Origin: Periplaneta americana
Lineage: Eukaryota > Arthropoda > Insecta > Blattodea > Blattidae
Assembly: GCF_040183065.1 (NCBI RefSeq)
Contig: NW_027185501.1
Location: 832,001-896,000, forward strand
Length of the DNA stretch: 64,000 bases
Direction of reading: 5' to 3'
Positions 1 through 15,200 of this stretch are shown here, in pieces. A model generated the notes under the pieces. That model saw only the letters and a program-made list of their open reading frames with translations, ran no database searches and was not told the origin of the DNA. Every line of letters begins with the position of its first letter. The first letter of the stretch is position 1. The position numbers and the translations under genes were made by a program.

Positions 1-3000
1 ATCCATAATAGGATTAGTTCGCATTTCCCATGTATCTGTAATAGGATTATTTCGCATTTCCGATGTATCTGTACTAGGATTAGTTTGCCTTTTCCATGTT
101 TCTGTACTAGGATTAGTTCGCATTTTCCATGTATCTGTACTGGGATTATTTCGCATTTCCCAAGTATCTGTACTAGGATTAGTTCCCTTTTTTCCATGTA
201 TCCATACTAGGATTAGTTCGCATTTTCCATGTATCTGTACTAGGATTAGTTCGCATTTTCCATGTTTCTGTACTAGGATTAATTCGCATTTTCCATATAT
301 CTGTACTGGGATTATTTCGCATTTCCCATGAATCTGTACTAGGATTAGTTCCCTTTTTTTGCATGTATCCATACTAGGATTAATTCGCATTTTCCATTTA
401 TCCATAATAGGATTAGTTTGCATTTCCCATGTGTCTGTACTAGGATTAGTTCGCATTTCCCATGTATCTGTACTAGGATTAGTTCGCATTTCCCATGTAT
501 CCATACTAGGATTAGTTCGCATTTTCCATGTATCTGTACTAGGATTAATTCGCATTTCCCATGTATCTGTACTAGGATTAGTTCTCTTTTTTCCATGTAT
601 CCGTACTGGGAATAGTTCGCATTTCCCATGTATCTGTACTAGGATTAGTTCGCATTTCCCATGTATCTGTACTAGGATTAGTTCGCATTTCCCATGTAAC
701 TGTACTAGGATTAGTTCGCATTTTCCATGTATCTGTACTGGGGTTATTTCGCATTTCCCATGTATCTGTACTAGGATTAGTTCTCTTTTTCCCATGTATC
801 TGTACTAGGATTATTTCGCAATTTCTATGTATCTGTATTAAGATTAGTTTGCATTTTCCATGTTTCTGTACTAGGATTAGTTCGCATTTTCCATATATCT
901 GTATTGGGATTTCGCATTTCCCATGTATCTGTACTAGGATTAGTTCCCTTTTTTCCATGTATCCATATTAGGATTAGTTCGCATTTTCCATGTATCTGTA
1001 CTAGGATTAGTTCCCATTTTCAATGTATCTGTACTAGGATTAGTTCGCATTTTCCATGTATCCATAATAGGATTAGTTCGCATTTCCCATGTATCTGTAC
1101 TAGGATTCGTTCCCTTTTTTCCATGTATCCATACTAGGATTAGTTCGCATTTTCCATGTATCTGTACTAGGATTTGTTCGCATTTTCAATGTATCTGTAC
1201 TAGGATTAGTTCGCATTTTCCATGTATCCATAATAGGATTAGTTCGCATTTCCCATGTATCTGTACTAGGGTTAGTTCGCATTTCCCATGTATCCATACT
1301 AGGATTAGTTCGCATTTTCCATGTATCTGTATAGGATTAGTTCGCATTTTCAATGTATTTGTCCTAGGACTAGTTCGCATTTTCCATGTATCCATAATAG
1401 GATTAGTTCGCATTTCCCATGTATCTGTATTAGGATTAGTTCGCATTTCCCATGTATCAGTACTAGGATTACTTCGCATTTCCCATGTATCTGTACTAAG
1501 ATAAGTTCGCATTTTCCATGTATCTTTTACTAGGATTAGTTCGCATTTCCCACGTATCTGTACTAGGATTAGTTCGCATTTTCCATGTATCTGTACTAGG
1601 ATTAGTTCGCATTTCCCATGTATCTGTACTAGGATTATTTCGCATTTCCGATGTATCTGTACTAGGATTATTTTGCCTTTTCCATGTTTCTGTACTAGGA
1701 TTAGTTCGCATTTTCCATGTATCTGTACTGGGATTATTTCGCATTTCCCATGTATCTGTACTAGGATTAGTTCCCTTTTTTCCATGTATCCATACTAGGA
1801 TTAGTTCGCATTTTCCATGTATCTGTACTAGGATTAGTTCGCATTTTCCATGTTTCTGTACTAGGATTAATTCGCATTTTCCATATATCTGTACTGGGAT
1901 TATTTCGCATTTCCCATGTATCTGTACTAGGATTAGTTCCCTTTTTTCCATGTATCCATACTAGGATTAATTCGCGTTTTCCATTTATCCATAATAGGAT
2001 TAGTTCGCATTTCCCATGTGTCTGTACTGGGATTAGTTCGCATTTCCCATGTATCTGTACTAGGATTAGTTCGCATTTCCCATGTATCCATACTAGGATT
2101 AGTTCGCATTTTCCATGTATCTGTACTAGGATTAGTTCGCATTTGCCATGTATCTGTACTAGGATTATTTCGCATTTCCGATGTATCTGTACTAGGATTA
2201 GTTTGCCTTTTCCATGTTTCTGTACTAGGATTAGTTCGCATTTTCCATGTACCTGTACTAGGATTAGTTCGCATTTCCCCTGTATCCTTACTAGGATTAG
2301 TTCGCATTTTCCATATATCTGTATAGGTTTAGTTCGCATTTCCCATGTATCTGTACTAGGATTAGTTCGCATTTCCCATGTATCTGTACTAGGATTAGTT
2401 CGCATTTCCCATGTATCTGTACTGGGATTAGTTCGCATTTCCCATGTATCTGTACTGGGATTAGTTCGCATTTCCCATGTATCTGTACTAGGATTAGTTC
2501 TCTTTTTTCCATGTATCTGTACTATGATTAGTTCGCATTTCCCATGTATATGTACTAGGATTAGTTGGCACTTTCCATATATCTGTACTTGGATTAGCTC
2601 GCTTTTTTCATGTATCGGTACAAGGATTAGTTCGCATTTTTCATGTAAATTATTCAAACTATGATTATTTCACTTTTTCCTTATATCCGTACTAGGATTA
2701 GCTCGCTTTTTTCATGTATCGGTACTGGGATTAGTTTTCTTTTTTCCATGTATCCGTACTAGGATTAGCTCGCTTTTTTGATGTATCGGTACTAGTATTA
2801 GTTCTCTTTTTTCCATGTATCCGTACTAGGATTAGCTCGCTTTTTTCATGTGTCGGTACTAGGAATAGTTCTCTTTTTTCCATGTGTCCGTACTAGGATT
2901 AGCTCGCTTTTTCATGTATCGGGACTAGGATTAGTTCTCTTTTTTCCATGTACCCGTACTAGGATTAGCTCGCTTTTTCCATGTATCGGTACCAGGATTA

Positions 3001-4114
3001 CTTCTCTTTTTTCCATTTATTCGTGCTAGGATTAGCTCGCTTCTTTCATGTATCGGTACTATTATCAGTTCTCTTTTTTCCATGTATCCGTACTAGGATT
3101 AGCTCGCTTTTTTCGTGTATCGGTACTAGGATTGGTTCTCTTTTTTCCATGTATCCGTACTAGGATTAGCTCGCTTTTTTCATGTATCGGTACTAGGATT
3201 AGTTCTCTTTTTTCCATGTATCCATACTAGGATTAATTCGCATTTTCCATTTATACAAAATAGGATTAGTTCGCATTTCCCATGTGTCTGTACTAGGATT
3301 AGTTCGCATTTCCCATGTATCTGTACTAGGATTAGTTCGCATTTCCCATGTATCCATACTAGGATTAGTTCGCATTTTCCATGTATCTGTACTAGGATTA
3401 GTTCGCATTTCCCATGTATCTGTACTAGGATTAGTTCTCTTTTTTCCATGTATCCGTACTGGGAATAGTTCGCATTTCCCATGTATCTGTACTAGGATTA
3501 GTTCGCATTTCCCATGTATCTGTACTAGGATTAGTTCGCATTTCCCATGTAACTGTACTAGGATTAGTTCTCATTTTCCATGTATCTGTACTGGGGTTAT
3601 TTCGCATTTCCCATGTATCTGTATTAAGATTAGTTTGCATTTTCCATGTATCTGTACTAGGATTAGTTCGGATTTCCCATGTATCTGTACTAGGATTATT
3701 TCACATTTCCGATGTATCTGTACTAGGATTAGTTTGCCTTTTCCATGTTTCTGTACTAGGATTAGTTCGCATTTTCCATGAATCTGTACTGGGATTATTT
3801 CGCATTTCCCATGTATCTGTACTAGGATTAGTTCCCTTTTTTCCATGTATCCATACTAGGATTAGTTTGCCTTTTCCATGTTTCTGTACTAGGATTAGTT
3901 CGCATTTTCCATGTATCTGTACTGGGATTATTTCGCATTTCCCATGTATCTGTACTAGGATTAGTTCCCTTTTTTCCATGTATCCATACTAGGATTAGTT
4001 CGCATTTTCCATGTATCTGTACTAGGATTAGTTCGCATTTTCCATGTATCTGTACAGCGATTATTTCGCATTTCCCATGTATCTGTACTAGGATTAGATC
4101 CCTTTTTTCCATGT
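1..4114. repeat. Higher-order repeat unit 1 (about 4.1 kb)
   Basis: Bases 1-4114 recur at 4115-8227 with the same order of monomer variants, including the B-block at about 2590-3225 and the AAATTATTCAAACTATG junction (2647 and 6760, exactly 4,113 apart). The register changes from 4,114 to 4,113 at about position 360, where a T7-G replaces T6-CC. The unit boundary is arbitrary because the window cuts the array. Confidence 0.9.
2647..2685. repeat. Array junction sequence, first of 23 copies
   Basis: A word that is not part of the 33-mer, AAATTATTCAAACTATGATT followed by ATTTCACTTTTTCC, interrupts the monomers. Starts of all copies: 2647, 6760, 12214, 14410, 15083, 16380, 18639, 19312, 20443, 22704, 23376, 24142, 24813, 26110, 30024, 31557, 34941, 36808, 40622, 43444, 45340, 47501 and 50746. 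Each is preceded by the same variant monomers (GGCACTTTCCATATATCTG, then a CTTGGATTAGCTCGC copy) and followed by class B dimers. It behaves as a single-origin landmark copied with the higher-order unit. Confidence 0.93.
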
Positions 4115-7100
4115 ATCCATAATAGGATTAGTTCGCATTTCCCATGTATCTGTAATAGGATTACTTCGCATTTCCGATGTATCTGTACTAGGATTAGTTT
4201 GCCTTTTCCATGTTTCTGTACTAGGATTAGTTCGCATTTTCCATGTATCTGTACTGGGATTATTTCGCATTTCCCAAGTATCTGTACTAGGATTAGTTCC
4301 CTTTTATCCATGTATCCATACTAGGATTAGTTCGCATTTTCCATGTATCTGTACTAGGATTAGTTCGCATTTTCCATGTTTCTGTACTAGGATTAATTCG
4401 CATTTTCCATATATCTGTACTGGGATTATTTCGCATTTCCCATGAATCTGTACTAGGATTAGTTCCCTTTTTTCCATGTATCCATACTAGGATTAATTCG
4501 CATTTTCCATTTATCCATAATAGGATTAGTTTGCATTTCCCATGTGTCTGTACTAGGATTAGTTCGCATTTCCCATGTATCTGTACTAGGATTAGTTCGC
4601 ATTTCCCATGTATCCATACTAGGATTAGTTCGCATTTTCCATGTATCTGTACTAGGATTAATTCGCATTTCCCATGTATCTGTACTAGGATTAGTTCTCT
4701 TTTTTCCATGTATCCGTACTGGGAATAGTTCGAATTTCCCATGTATCTGTACTAGGATTAGTTCGCATTTCCCATGTATCTGTACTAGGATTAGTTCGCA
4801 TTTCCCATGTAACTGTACTAGGATTAGTTCGCATTTTCCATGTATCTGTACTGGGGTTATTTCGCATTTCCCATGTATCTGTACTAGGATTAGTTCTCTT
4901 TTTCCCATGTATCTGTACTAGGATTATTTCGCAATTTCTATGTATCTGTATTAAGATTAGTTTGCATTTTCCATGTTTCTGTACTAGGATTAGTTCGCAT
5001 TTTCCATATATCTGTATTGGGATTTCGCATTTCCCATGTATCTGTACTAGGATTAGTTCCCTTTTTTCCATGTATCCATATTAGGATTAGTTCGCATTTT
5101 CCATGTATCTGTACTAGGATTAGTTCCCATTTTCAATATATCTGCACTAGGATTAGTTCGCATTTTCCATGTATCCATAATAGGATTAGTTCGCATTTCC
5201 CATGTATCTGTACTAGGATTCGTTCCCTTTTTTCCATGTATCCATACTAGGATTAGTTCGCATTTTCCATGTATCTGTACTAGGATTAGTTCGCATTTTC
5301 AATGTATCTGTACAAGGATTAGTTCGCATTTTCCATGTATCCATAATAGGATTAGTTCGCATTTCCCATGTATCTGTACTAGGGTTAGTTCGCATTTCCC
5401 AAGTATCCATACTAGGATTAGTTCGCATTTTCCATGTATCTGTATAGGATTAGTTCGCATTTTCAATGTATTTGTACTAGGATTAGTTCGCATTTTCCAT
5501 GTATCCATAATAGGATTAGTTCGCATTTCCCATGTATCTGTATTAGGATTAGTTCGCATTTCCCATGTATCAGTACTAGGATTACTTCGCATTTCCCATG
5601 TATCTGTACTAAGATAAGTTCGCATTTTCCATGTATCTTTTACTAGGATTAGTTCGCATTTCCCACGTATCTGTACTAGGATTAGTTCGCATTTTCCATG
5701 TATCTGTACTAGGATTAGTTCGCATTTCCCATGTATCTGTACTAGGATTATTTCGCATTTCCGATGTATCTGTACTAGGATTAGTTTGCCTTTTCCATGT
5801 TTCTGTACTAGGATTAGTTCGCATTTTCCATGTATCTGTACTGGGATTATTTCGCATTTCCCATGTATCTGTACTAGGATTAGTTCCCTTTTTTCCATGT
5901 ATCCATACTAGGATTAGTTCGCATTTTCCATGTATCTGTACTAGGATTAGTTCGCATTTTCCATGTTTCTGTACTAGGATTAATTCGCATTTTCCATATA
6001 TCTGTACTGGGATTATTTCGCATTTCCCATGTATCTGTACTAGGATTAGTTCCCTTTTTTCCATGTATCCATACTAGGATTAATTCGCATTTTCCATTTA
6101 TCCATAATAGGATTAGTTCGCATTTCCCATGTGTCTGTACTAGGATTAGTTCGCATTTCCCATGTATCTGTATTAGGATTAGTTCGCATTTCCCATGTAT
6201 CCATACTAGGATTAGTTCGCATTTTCCATGTATCTGTACTAGGATTAGTTCGCATTTGCCATGTATCTGTACTAGGATTATTTCGCATTTCCGATGTATG
6301 TGTACTAGGATTAGTTTGCCTTTTCCATGTTTCTGTACTAGGATTAGTTCGCATTTTCCATGTACCTGTACTAGGATTAGTTCGCATTTCCCATGTATCC
6401 TTACTAGGATTAGTTCGCATTTTCCATATATCTGTATAGGTTTAGTTCGCATTTCCCATGTATCTGTACTAGGATTAGTTCGCATTTCCCAAGTATCTGT
6501 ACTAGGATTAGTTCGCATTTCCCATGTATCTGTACTGGGATTAGTTCGCATTTCCCATGTATCTGTACTGGGATTAGTTCGCATTTCCCATGTATCTGTA
6601 CTAGGATTAGTTCTCTTTTTTCCATGTATCTGTACTATGATTAGTTCGCATTTCCCATGTATATGTACTAGGATTAGTTGGCACTTTCCATATATCTGTA
6701 CTTGGATTAGCTCGCTTTTTTCATGTATCGGTACAAGGATTAGTTCGCATTTTTCATGTAAATTATTCAAACTATGATTATTTCACTTTTTCCTTATATC
6801 CGTACTAGGATTAGCTCGCTTTTTTCATGTATCGGTACTGGGATTAGTTTTCTTTTTTCCATGTATCCGTACTAGGATTAGCTCGCTTTTTTGATGTATC
6901 GGTACTAGTATTAGTTCTCTTTTTTCCATGTATCCGTACTAGGATTAGCTCGCTTTTTTCACATATCGGTACTAGGATTAGTTCTCTTTTTTCCATGTGT
7001 CCGTACTAGGCTTAGCTCGCTTTTTCATGTATCGGTACTAGGATTAGTTCTCTTTTTTCCATGTACCCGTACTAGGATTAGCTCGCTTTTTCCATGTATC

Positions 7101-8227
7101 GGTACCAGGATTACTTCTCTTTTTTCCATGTATTCGTGCTAGGATTAGCTCGCTTCTTTCATGTATCGGTACTATTATCAGTTCTCTTTTTTCCATGTAT
7201 CCGTACTAGGATTAGCTCGCTTTTTTCGTGTATCGGTACTAGGATTGGTTCTCTTTTTTCCATGTATCCGTACTAGGATTAGCTCGCTTTTTTCATGTAT
7301 CGGTACTAGGATTAGTTCTCTTTTTTCCATGTATCCATACTAGGATTAATTCGCATTTTCCATTTATATAAAATAGGATTAGTTAGCATTTCCCATGTGT
7401 CTGTACTAGGATTAGTTCGCATTTCCCATGTATCTGTACTAGGATTAGTTCGCATTTCCCATGTATCCATACTAGGATTAGTTCGCATTTTCCATGTATC
7501 TGTACTAGGATTAGTTCGCATTTCCCATGTATCTGTACTAGGATTAGTTCTCTTTTTTCCATGTATCCGTACTGGGAATAGTTCGCATTTCCCATGTATC
7601 TGTACCAGGATTAGTTCGCATTTCCCATGTATCTGTAATAGGATTAGTTCGCATTTCCCATGTAACTGTACTAGGATTTGTTCTCATTTTCCATGTATCT
7701 GTACTGGGGTTATTTCGCATTTCCCATGTATCTGTATTAAGATTAGTTTGCATTTTCCATGTATCTGTACTAGGATTAGTTCGGATTTCCCATGTATCTG
7801 TAGTAGGATTATTTCGCATTTCCGATGTATCTGTACTAGGATTAGTTTGCCTTTTCCATGTTTCTGTACTAGGATTAGTTCGCATTTTCCATGTATCTGT
7901 ACTGGGATTATTTCGCATTTCCCATGTATCTGTACTAGGATTAGTTCCCTTTTTTCCATGTATCCATATTAGGATTAGTTTGCCTTTTCCATGTTTCTGT
8001 ACTAGGATTAGTTCGCATTTTCCATGTATCTGTACTGGGATTATTTCGCATTTCCCATGTATCTGTACTAGGATTAGTTCCCTTTTTTCCATGTATCCAT
8101 ACTAGGATTAGTTCGCATTTTCCATGTATCTGTACTAGGATTAGTTCGCATTTTCCATGTATCTGTACTGCGATTATTTCGCATTTCCCATGTATCTGTA
8201 CTAGGATTAGATCCCTTTTTTCCATGT
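4115..8227. repeat. Higher-order repeat unit 2 (about 4.1 kb)
   Basis: Near-identical second copy of unit 1, with scattered single-base differences and the junction sequence at 6760. B-block at about 6703-7338. Confidence 0.9.
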
Positions 8228-11200
8228 ATCCATAATAGGATTAGTTCGCATTTCCCATGTATCTGTAATAGGATTATTTCGCATTTCCGATGTATCTGTA
8301 CTAGGATTAGTTTGCCTTTTCCATGTTTCTGTACTAGGATTAGTTCGCATTTTCCATGTATCTGTACTGGGATTATTTCGCATTTCCCAAGTATCTGTAC
8401 TAGGATTAGTTCCCTTTTTTCCATGTATCCATACTAGGATTAGTTCGCATTTTCCATGTATCTGTACTAGGATTAGTTCGCATTTTCCATGTTTCTGTTC
8501 TAGGATTAATTCGCATTTTCCATATATCTGTACTGGGATTATTTCGCATTTCCCATGAATCTGTACTAGGATTAGTTCCCTTTTTTCCATGTATCCATAC
8601 TAGGATTAATTCGCATTTTCCATTTATCCATAATAGGATTAGTTTGCATTTCCCATGTGTCTGTACTAGGATTAGTTCGCATTTCCCATGTATCTGTACT
8701 AGGATTAGTTCGCATTTCCCATGTATCCATACTAGGATTAGTTCGCATTTTCCATGTATCTGTACTAGGATTAATTCGCATTTCCCATGTATCTGTACTA
8801 GGATTAGTTCTCTTTTTTCCATGTATCCGTACTGGGAATAGTTCGCATTTCCCATGTATCTGTACTAGGATTAGATCGCATTTCCCATGTATCTGTACTA
8901 GGATTAGTTCGCATTTCCCATGTAACTGTACTAGGATTTGTTCGCATTTTCCATGTATCTGTACTGGGGTTATTTCGCATTTCCCATGTATCTGTACTAG
9001 GATTAGTTCTCTTTTTCCCATGTATCTGTACTAGGATTATTTCGCAATTTCTATGTATCTGTATTAAGATTAGTTTGCATTTTCCATGTTTCTGTACTAG
9101 GATTAGTTCGCATTTTCCATATATCTGTATTGGGATTTCGCATTTCCCATGTATCTGTACTAGGATTAGTTCCCTTTTTTCCATGTATCCATATTAGGAT
9201 TAGTTCGCATTTTCCATGTATCTGTACTAGGATTAGTTCCCATTTTCAATGTATCTGTACTAGGATTAGTTCGCATTTTCCATGTATCCATAATAGGATT
9301 AGTTCGCATTTCCCATGTATCTGTACTAGGATTAGTTCGCATTTCCCATGTATCTGTTCTAGGATTAGTTCGCATTTCCCATATATCTGTACTAGGATTA
9401 GTTCGCATTTCCCATGTATCTGTAATAGGATTAGTTCGCATTTCCCATGTATCTGTACTAAAATAATTTCGCATTTTCCATGTATCTTTTACTAGGATTA
9501 GTTCGCATTTCCCACGTATCTGTACTAGGATTAGTTCGCATTTTCCATGTATCTGTACTAGGATTACTTCGCATTTCCCATGTATCTGTACTAGGATTAT
9601 TACGCATTTCCGATGTATCTGTACTAGGATTAGTTTGCCTTTTCCATGTTTCTGTACTAGGATTATCTGTACTGGGATTATTTCGCATTTCCCATGTATC
9701 TGTACTAGGATTAGTTCCCTTTTTTCCATGTATCCATACTAGGATTAGTTCGCATTTTCCATGTATTTGTACTAGGATTAGTTCGCATTTTCCATGATTC
9801 TGTACTAGGATTCATTCGCATTTTCCATATATATGTACTGGGATTATTTCGCATTTCCCATGTATCTGTACTAGGATTAAATCCCTTTTTTCCATGTATC
9901 CATACTAGGATTAATTCGCATTTTCCATTTATCCATAATAGGATTAGTTCGCATTTCCCATGTGTCTGTACTAGGATTAGTTCGCATTTCCCATGTAACT
10001 GTACTAGGATTAGTTCGCATTTCCCATGTATCCATACTAGGATTAGTTCGCGTTTTCCATGTATCTGTACTAGGATTAATTCGCATTTCCCATGTATCTG
10101 TACTAGGATTAGTTCTTTTTTTCCATGTATTCGTACTGGGAATAGTTCGCATTTCCCATGTATCTGTACTAGGATTAGTTCGCAATTCCCATGTATCTGT
10201 ACTAGGATTAGTTCGCATTTCCCATGTAACTGTACTAGGATTAGTTCGCTTTTTCCATGTATCTGTACTGGGGTCATTTCGCATTTCCCATGTATCTGTA
10301 CTAGGATTAGTTCCCTTTTTTCCATGTATCCATACTAGGATTAGTTCGCATTTTCCATGTATCTGTACTAGGATTAGTTCGCATTTTCAATGTATCTGTA
10401 CTAGGAATAGTTCGCATTTTCCATGTATCCATAATAGGATTAGTTCGCATTTCCCATGTATCTGTACTAGGATTAGTTCGCATTTCCCATGTATCCATAC
10501 TAGGATTAGTTCGCATTTTCCATGTATCTGTATTGGATTAGTTCGCATTTCCCATGTATCTGTACTAGGATTAGTTCGCATTTCCCATGTATCTGTACTA
10601 GGATTACTTCACATTTCCCATGTATCTGTACTAAGATAAGTTCGCATTTTCCATGTATCTTTTACTAGGATTAGTTCGCATTTCCCACGTATCTGTACTA
10701 GGATTAGTTCGCATTTTCCATGTATTTGTACAAGGATTAGTTCGCATTTCCCATGTATCTGTACTAAGACTATTTCGCATTTCCGATGTATCTGTACTAG
10801 GATTAGTTTGCCTTTTCCATGTTTCTGTACTAGGATTAGTTCGCATTTTCCATGTATCTGTACTGGGATTATTTCGCATTTCCCATGTATCTGTACTAGG
10901 ATTATTTCCCTTTTTTCCATGTATCCATACTAGGATTAGTTCGCATTTTCCATGTATCTGTACTAGGATTAGTTCGCATTTTCCATGTTTCTGTACTAGG
11001 AATAATTCGCATTTTCCATATATCTGTACTGGGATTATTTCGCATTTCTCATGTATCTGTACTAGGATTAGTTCCCTTTTTTCCATGTATCCATACTAGG
11101 ATTAATTCGCATTTTCCATTTATCCATAATAGGATTAGTTCGCATTTCCCATGTGTCTGTACTAGGATTAGTTCGCTTTTCCCATGTATCTGTACTAGGA

Positions 11201-12214
11201 TTAGTTCGCATTTCCCATGTATCCATACTAGGATTAGAACGCATTTTCCATGTATCTGTACTAGGATTAGTTCGCATTTCCCATGTATCTGTACTAGGAT
11301 TAGTTCTCTTTTTTCCATGTATCCGTACTGGGAATAGTTCGCATTTCCCATGTATCTGTACTAGGATTAGTTCGCATTTCCCATGTATCTGTACTAGGAT
11401 TAGTTCGCATTTCCCATGTAACTGTACTAGGATTAGTTCGCATTTTCCATGTATCTGTACAGGGATTATTTCGCATTTCCCATGTATCTGTACTAGGATT
11501 AGTTCTCTTTTTCCCATGTATCTGTACTAGGAATATTTAGCATTTTCCATGTATCTGTAATAAGATTAGTTCGCATTTTCCATGTTTCTGTACTAGGATT
11601 AGTTCGCATTTTCCATATATCTGTACTGAGATTATTTCGCATTTCCCATGTATCTGTACTAGGATTAGTTCCCTTTTTTCCATGTATCCATACTAGGATT
11701 AGTTCGCATTTACCATGTATCTGTACTAGGATTAGTTCGCATTTTCAATGTATCTGTACTAGGATTAGTTCGCATTTTCCATGTATCCATAATAGGATTA
11801 GTTCGCATTTCCCATGTATCTGTACTAGGATTAGTTCGCATTTCCCATGTATCCATACTAGGATTAGTTCGCATTTTCCATGTATCTGTATAGGATTAGA
11901 TCGCATTTCCCATGTATCTGTACTAGGATTAGTTCGCATTTCCCATGTATCTGTACTAGGATTAGTTCGCATATCCCATGTATCTGTACAGGGATTAGTT
12001 CGCATTTCCCATGTATCTGTACTGGGATTATTTCGCATTTCCCATGTATCTGTACTAGGATTAGTTCTCTTTTTTCCATGTATCTGTACTAGGATTTGTT
12101 CGCATTTCCCATGTATATGTACTAGGATTAGTTGGCACTTTCCATATATCTGTACTTGGATTAGCTCGCTTTTTTCATGTATCGGTACTAGGATTAGTTC
12201 GCATTTTTCATGTA
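8228..12214. repeat. Higher-order repeat unit 3, rearranged
   Basis: Follows unit 2 at the 4,113 offset up to about 9,330. It then lacks about 264 bp (eight monomers) relative to unit 2: the marker GTATCTTTTACTAGG at about 5,633 reappears at about 9,482. Further rearrangement follows, and the next junction sequence lies at 12,214, which is 5,454 bp after the previous one rather than 4,113. Confidence 0.75.
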
Positions 12215-15200
12215 AATTATTCAAACTATGTTTATTTCACTTTTTCCTTGTATCCGTACTAGTATTAGCTCGCTTTTTTCATGTATCGGTACTGGGATTA
12301 GTTTTCTTTTTTCCATGTATCCGTACTAGGATTAGCTCGCTTTTTTCATGTATCGGTACTAGGATTAGTTCTCTTTTTTCCATGTATCCGTACTAGGATT
12401 AGCTCGCTTTTTCCATGTATCGGTACTAGGATTAGTTCTCTTTTTTCCATGTATTCGTGCTGTGATTAGCTCGCTTTTTTCATGTATCGGTACTAGGATC
12501 AGTTCTCTTTTTTCCATGTATCCGTACTAGGATTAGCTCGCTTTTTTCGTGTATCGGTACTAGGATTGGTTCTCTTTTTATCCATGTAACCGTACTAGGA
12601 TTATCTCGCTTTTTTCATGTATCGGTACTAGGATAAGTTCTCTTTTTTCCATGTATCCGTACTAGGATTAGCTCGCTTTTTTCATGTAACGGTACTAGGA
12701 TTAGTTCTCTTTTTTCAATGTATCCGTACTAGGATTATCTCGCATTTTCCATGTATCTGTACTAGGATTAGTTCGCATTTCCCATGTATATGTACTGGGA
12801 TTATTTCGCATTTCCGATGTATCTGTACTAGGATTAGTTTGCCTTTTCCATGTTTCTGTACTAGGATTAGTTCGCATTTTCCATGTATCTGTACTGCGAT
12901 TATTTCGCATTTCCCATGTATCTGTACTAGGATTAGATCCCTTTTTTCCATGTATCCATAATAGGATTAGTTCGCATTTCCCATGTATCTGTAATAGGAT
13001 TATTTCGCATTTCCGATGTATCTGTACTAGGATTACTTTGCCTTTTCCATGTTTCTGTACTAGGATTAGTTCGCATATTCCATGTATCTGTACTGGGATT
13101 ATTTCGCATTTCCCAAGTATCTGTACTAGGATTAGTTCCCCTTTTTCCATGTATCCATACTAGGATTAGTTCGCATTTTCCATGTATCTGTACTAGGATT
13201 AGTTCGCATTTTCCATGTTTCTGTACTAGGATTAATTCGCATTTTCCATATATCAGTACTGGGATTATTTCGCATTTCCCATGTATCTGTACTAGGATTA
13301 GTTCCCTTTTTTCCATGTATCCATACTAGGATTAATTCGCATTTTCCATTTATCCATAATAGGATTAGTTCGCATTTCCCATGTGTCTGTACTAGGATTA
13401 GTTCGCATTTCCCATGTATCTGTAGTAGGATTAGTTCGCATTTCCCATGTATCCATACTAGGAATAGTTCGCATTTTCCAGGTATCTGTACTAGGATTAG
13501 TTCGCATTTCCCATGTATCTGTACTAGGATTAGTTCTCTTTTTTCCATGTATCCGTACTGGGAATAGTTCGCATTTCCCATGTATCTGTACTAGGATTAG
13601 TTCGCATTTCCCATGTATCTGTACTAGGATTAGTTCGCATTTCCCATGTAACTGTACTAGGATTAGTTCGCATTTTCCATGTATCTGTACTGGGATTATT
13701 TCGCATTTCCCATGTATCTGTACTAGGATTGGTTCTCTTTTTCCCATGTATCTGTACTAGGATTATTTAGCATTTTCCATGGATCTGTATTAAGATTAGT
13801 TCGCATTTTCTATGTTTCGGTACTAGGATTAGTTCGCATTTTCCATATAACTGTACTGGGATTAATTCGCATTTTCCATGTATCCATACTAGGATTAGTT
13901 CGCATTTTCCATGTATCTGTTCTAGGATTAGTTCGCATTTTCAATGTATCTGTACTAGGATTAGTTCGCATTTTCCATGTATCCATAATAGGATTAGTTC
14001 GCATTTCCCATGTATCTGTACTGGGATTATTTCGCATTTCCCATGTATCTGTACTAGGATTAGTTCGCATTTTCCATGTATCTGTATAGGATTAGTTCGC
14101 ATTTCCCATGCATCTGTACTAGGATTAGTTCGCAATTCCCATGTATCTGTACTAGGAATAGTTCGCATTTCCCATGTATCTGTACTGGGATTAGTTCGCA
14201 TTTCCCATGTATCTGTACTGGGATTAGTTCGCATTTCCCATGTATCTGTACTAGGATTAGTTCTCTTTTTTCCATGTATCTGTACTAGGATTAGTTCGCA
14301 TTTCCCATGTATATGTACTAGTATTAGTTGGCACTTTCCATATATCTGTACTTGGATTAGCTCGCATTTTTCATGTATCGGTACTAGGATTAGTTCGCAT
14401 TTTTCATGTAAATTATTCAAACTATGATTATTTCACTTTTTCCTTGTATCCGTACTAGGATTAGCTCCGGTTTTCATGTATCGGTACTGGGATTAGTTTT
14501 CTTTTTTCCATGTATCCGTACTAGGATTAGCTCGTATTTTTCATGTATCGGTACTGGGATTAGTTCTCTTTTTTCCATGTATCCGTACTAGAATTAGCTC
14601 GCTTTTTTCATGTATCGGTACTAGAATTAGTTCTCTTTTTTCCATGTATCCGTACTAGGATTAGCTCGCTTTTTTCATGTATCGGTACTAGGATTAGTTC
14701 TCTTTTTTCCATGTACCCGTACTAGGATTAGCTCGCTTTTTCCATGTATCGGTACTAGGATTGGTTCCCTTTTTTCCATGTATTCGTGCTAGGATTAGCT
14801 CGCTTTTTTCATGTATCGGTACTAGGATCAGTTCTCTTTTTTCCATGTATCCGTACTAGGATTAGCTCGCTTTTTTCGTGTATCGGTACTAGGATTGGTT
14901 CTCTTTTTTCCATGTATCCGTATTAGGATTAGCTCGCTTTTTTCATGTATCGGTACTAGGATTAGTTCTCATTTTTCCATGTATATGTACTAGGATTAGT
15001 TGGCACTTTCCATATATCTGTACTTGGATTAGCTCGCTTTTTTCATGTATCGGTACTAGGATTAGTTCGCATTTATTCATGTAAATTATTCAAACTATGA
15101 TTATTTCACTTTTTCCTTGTATCCGTACTAGGATTATCTCGCTTTTTTCATGTATCGGTACTAGGATTAGTTCTCTTTTTTCCATGTTTCAGCACTAGGA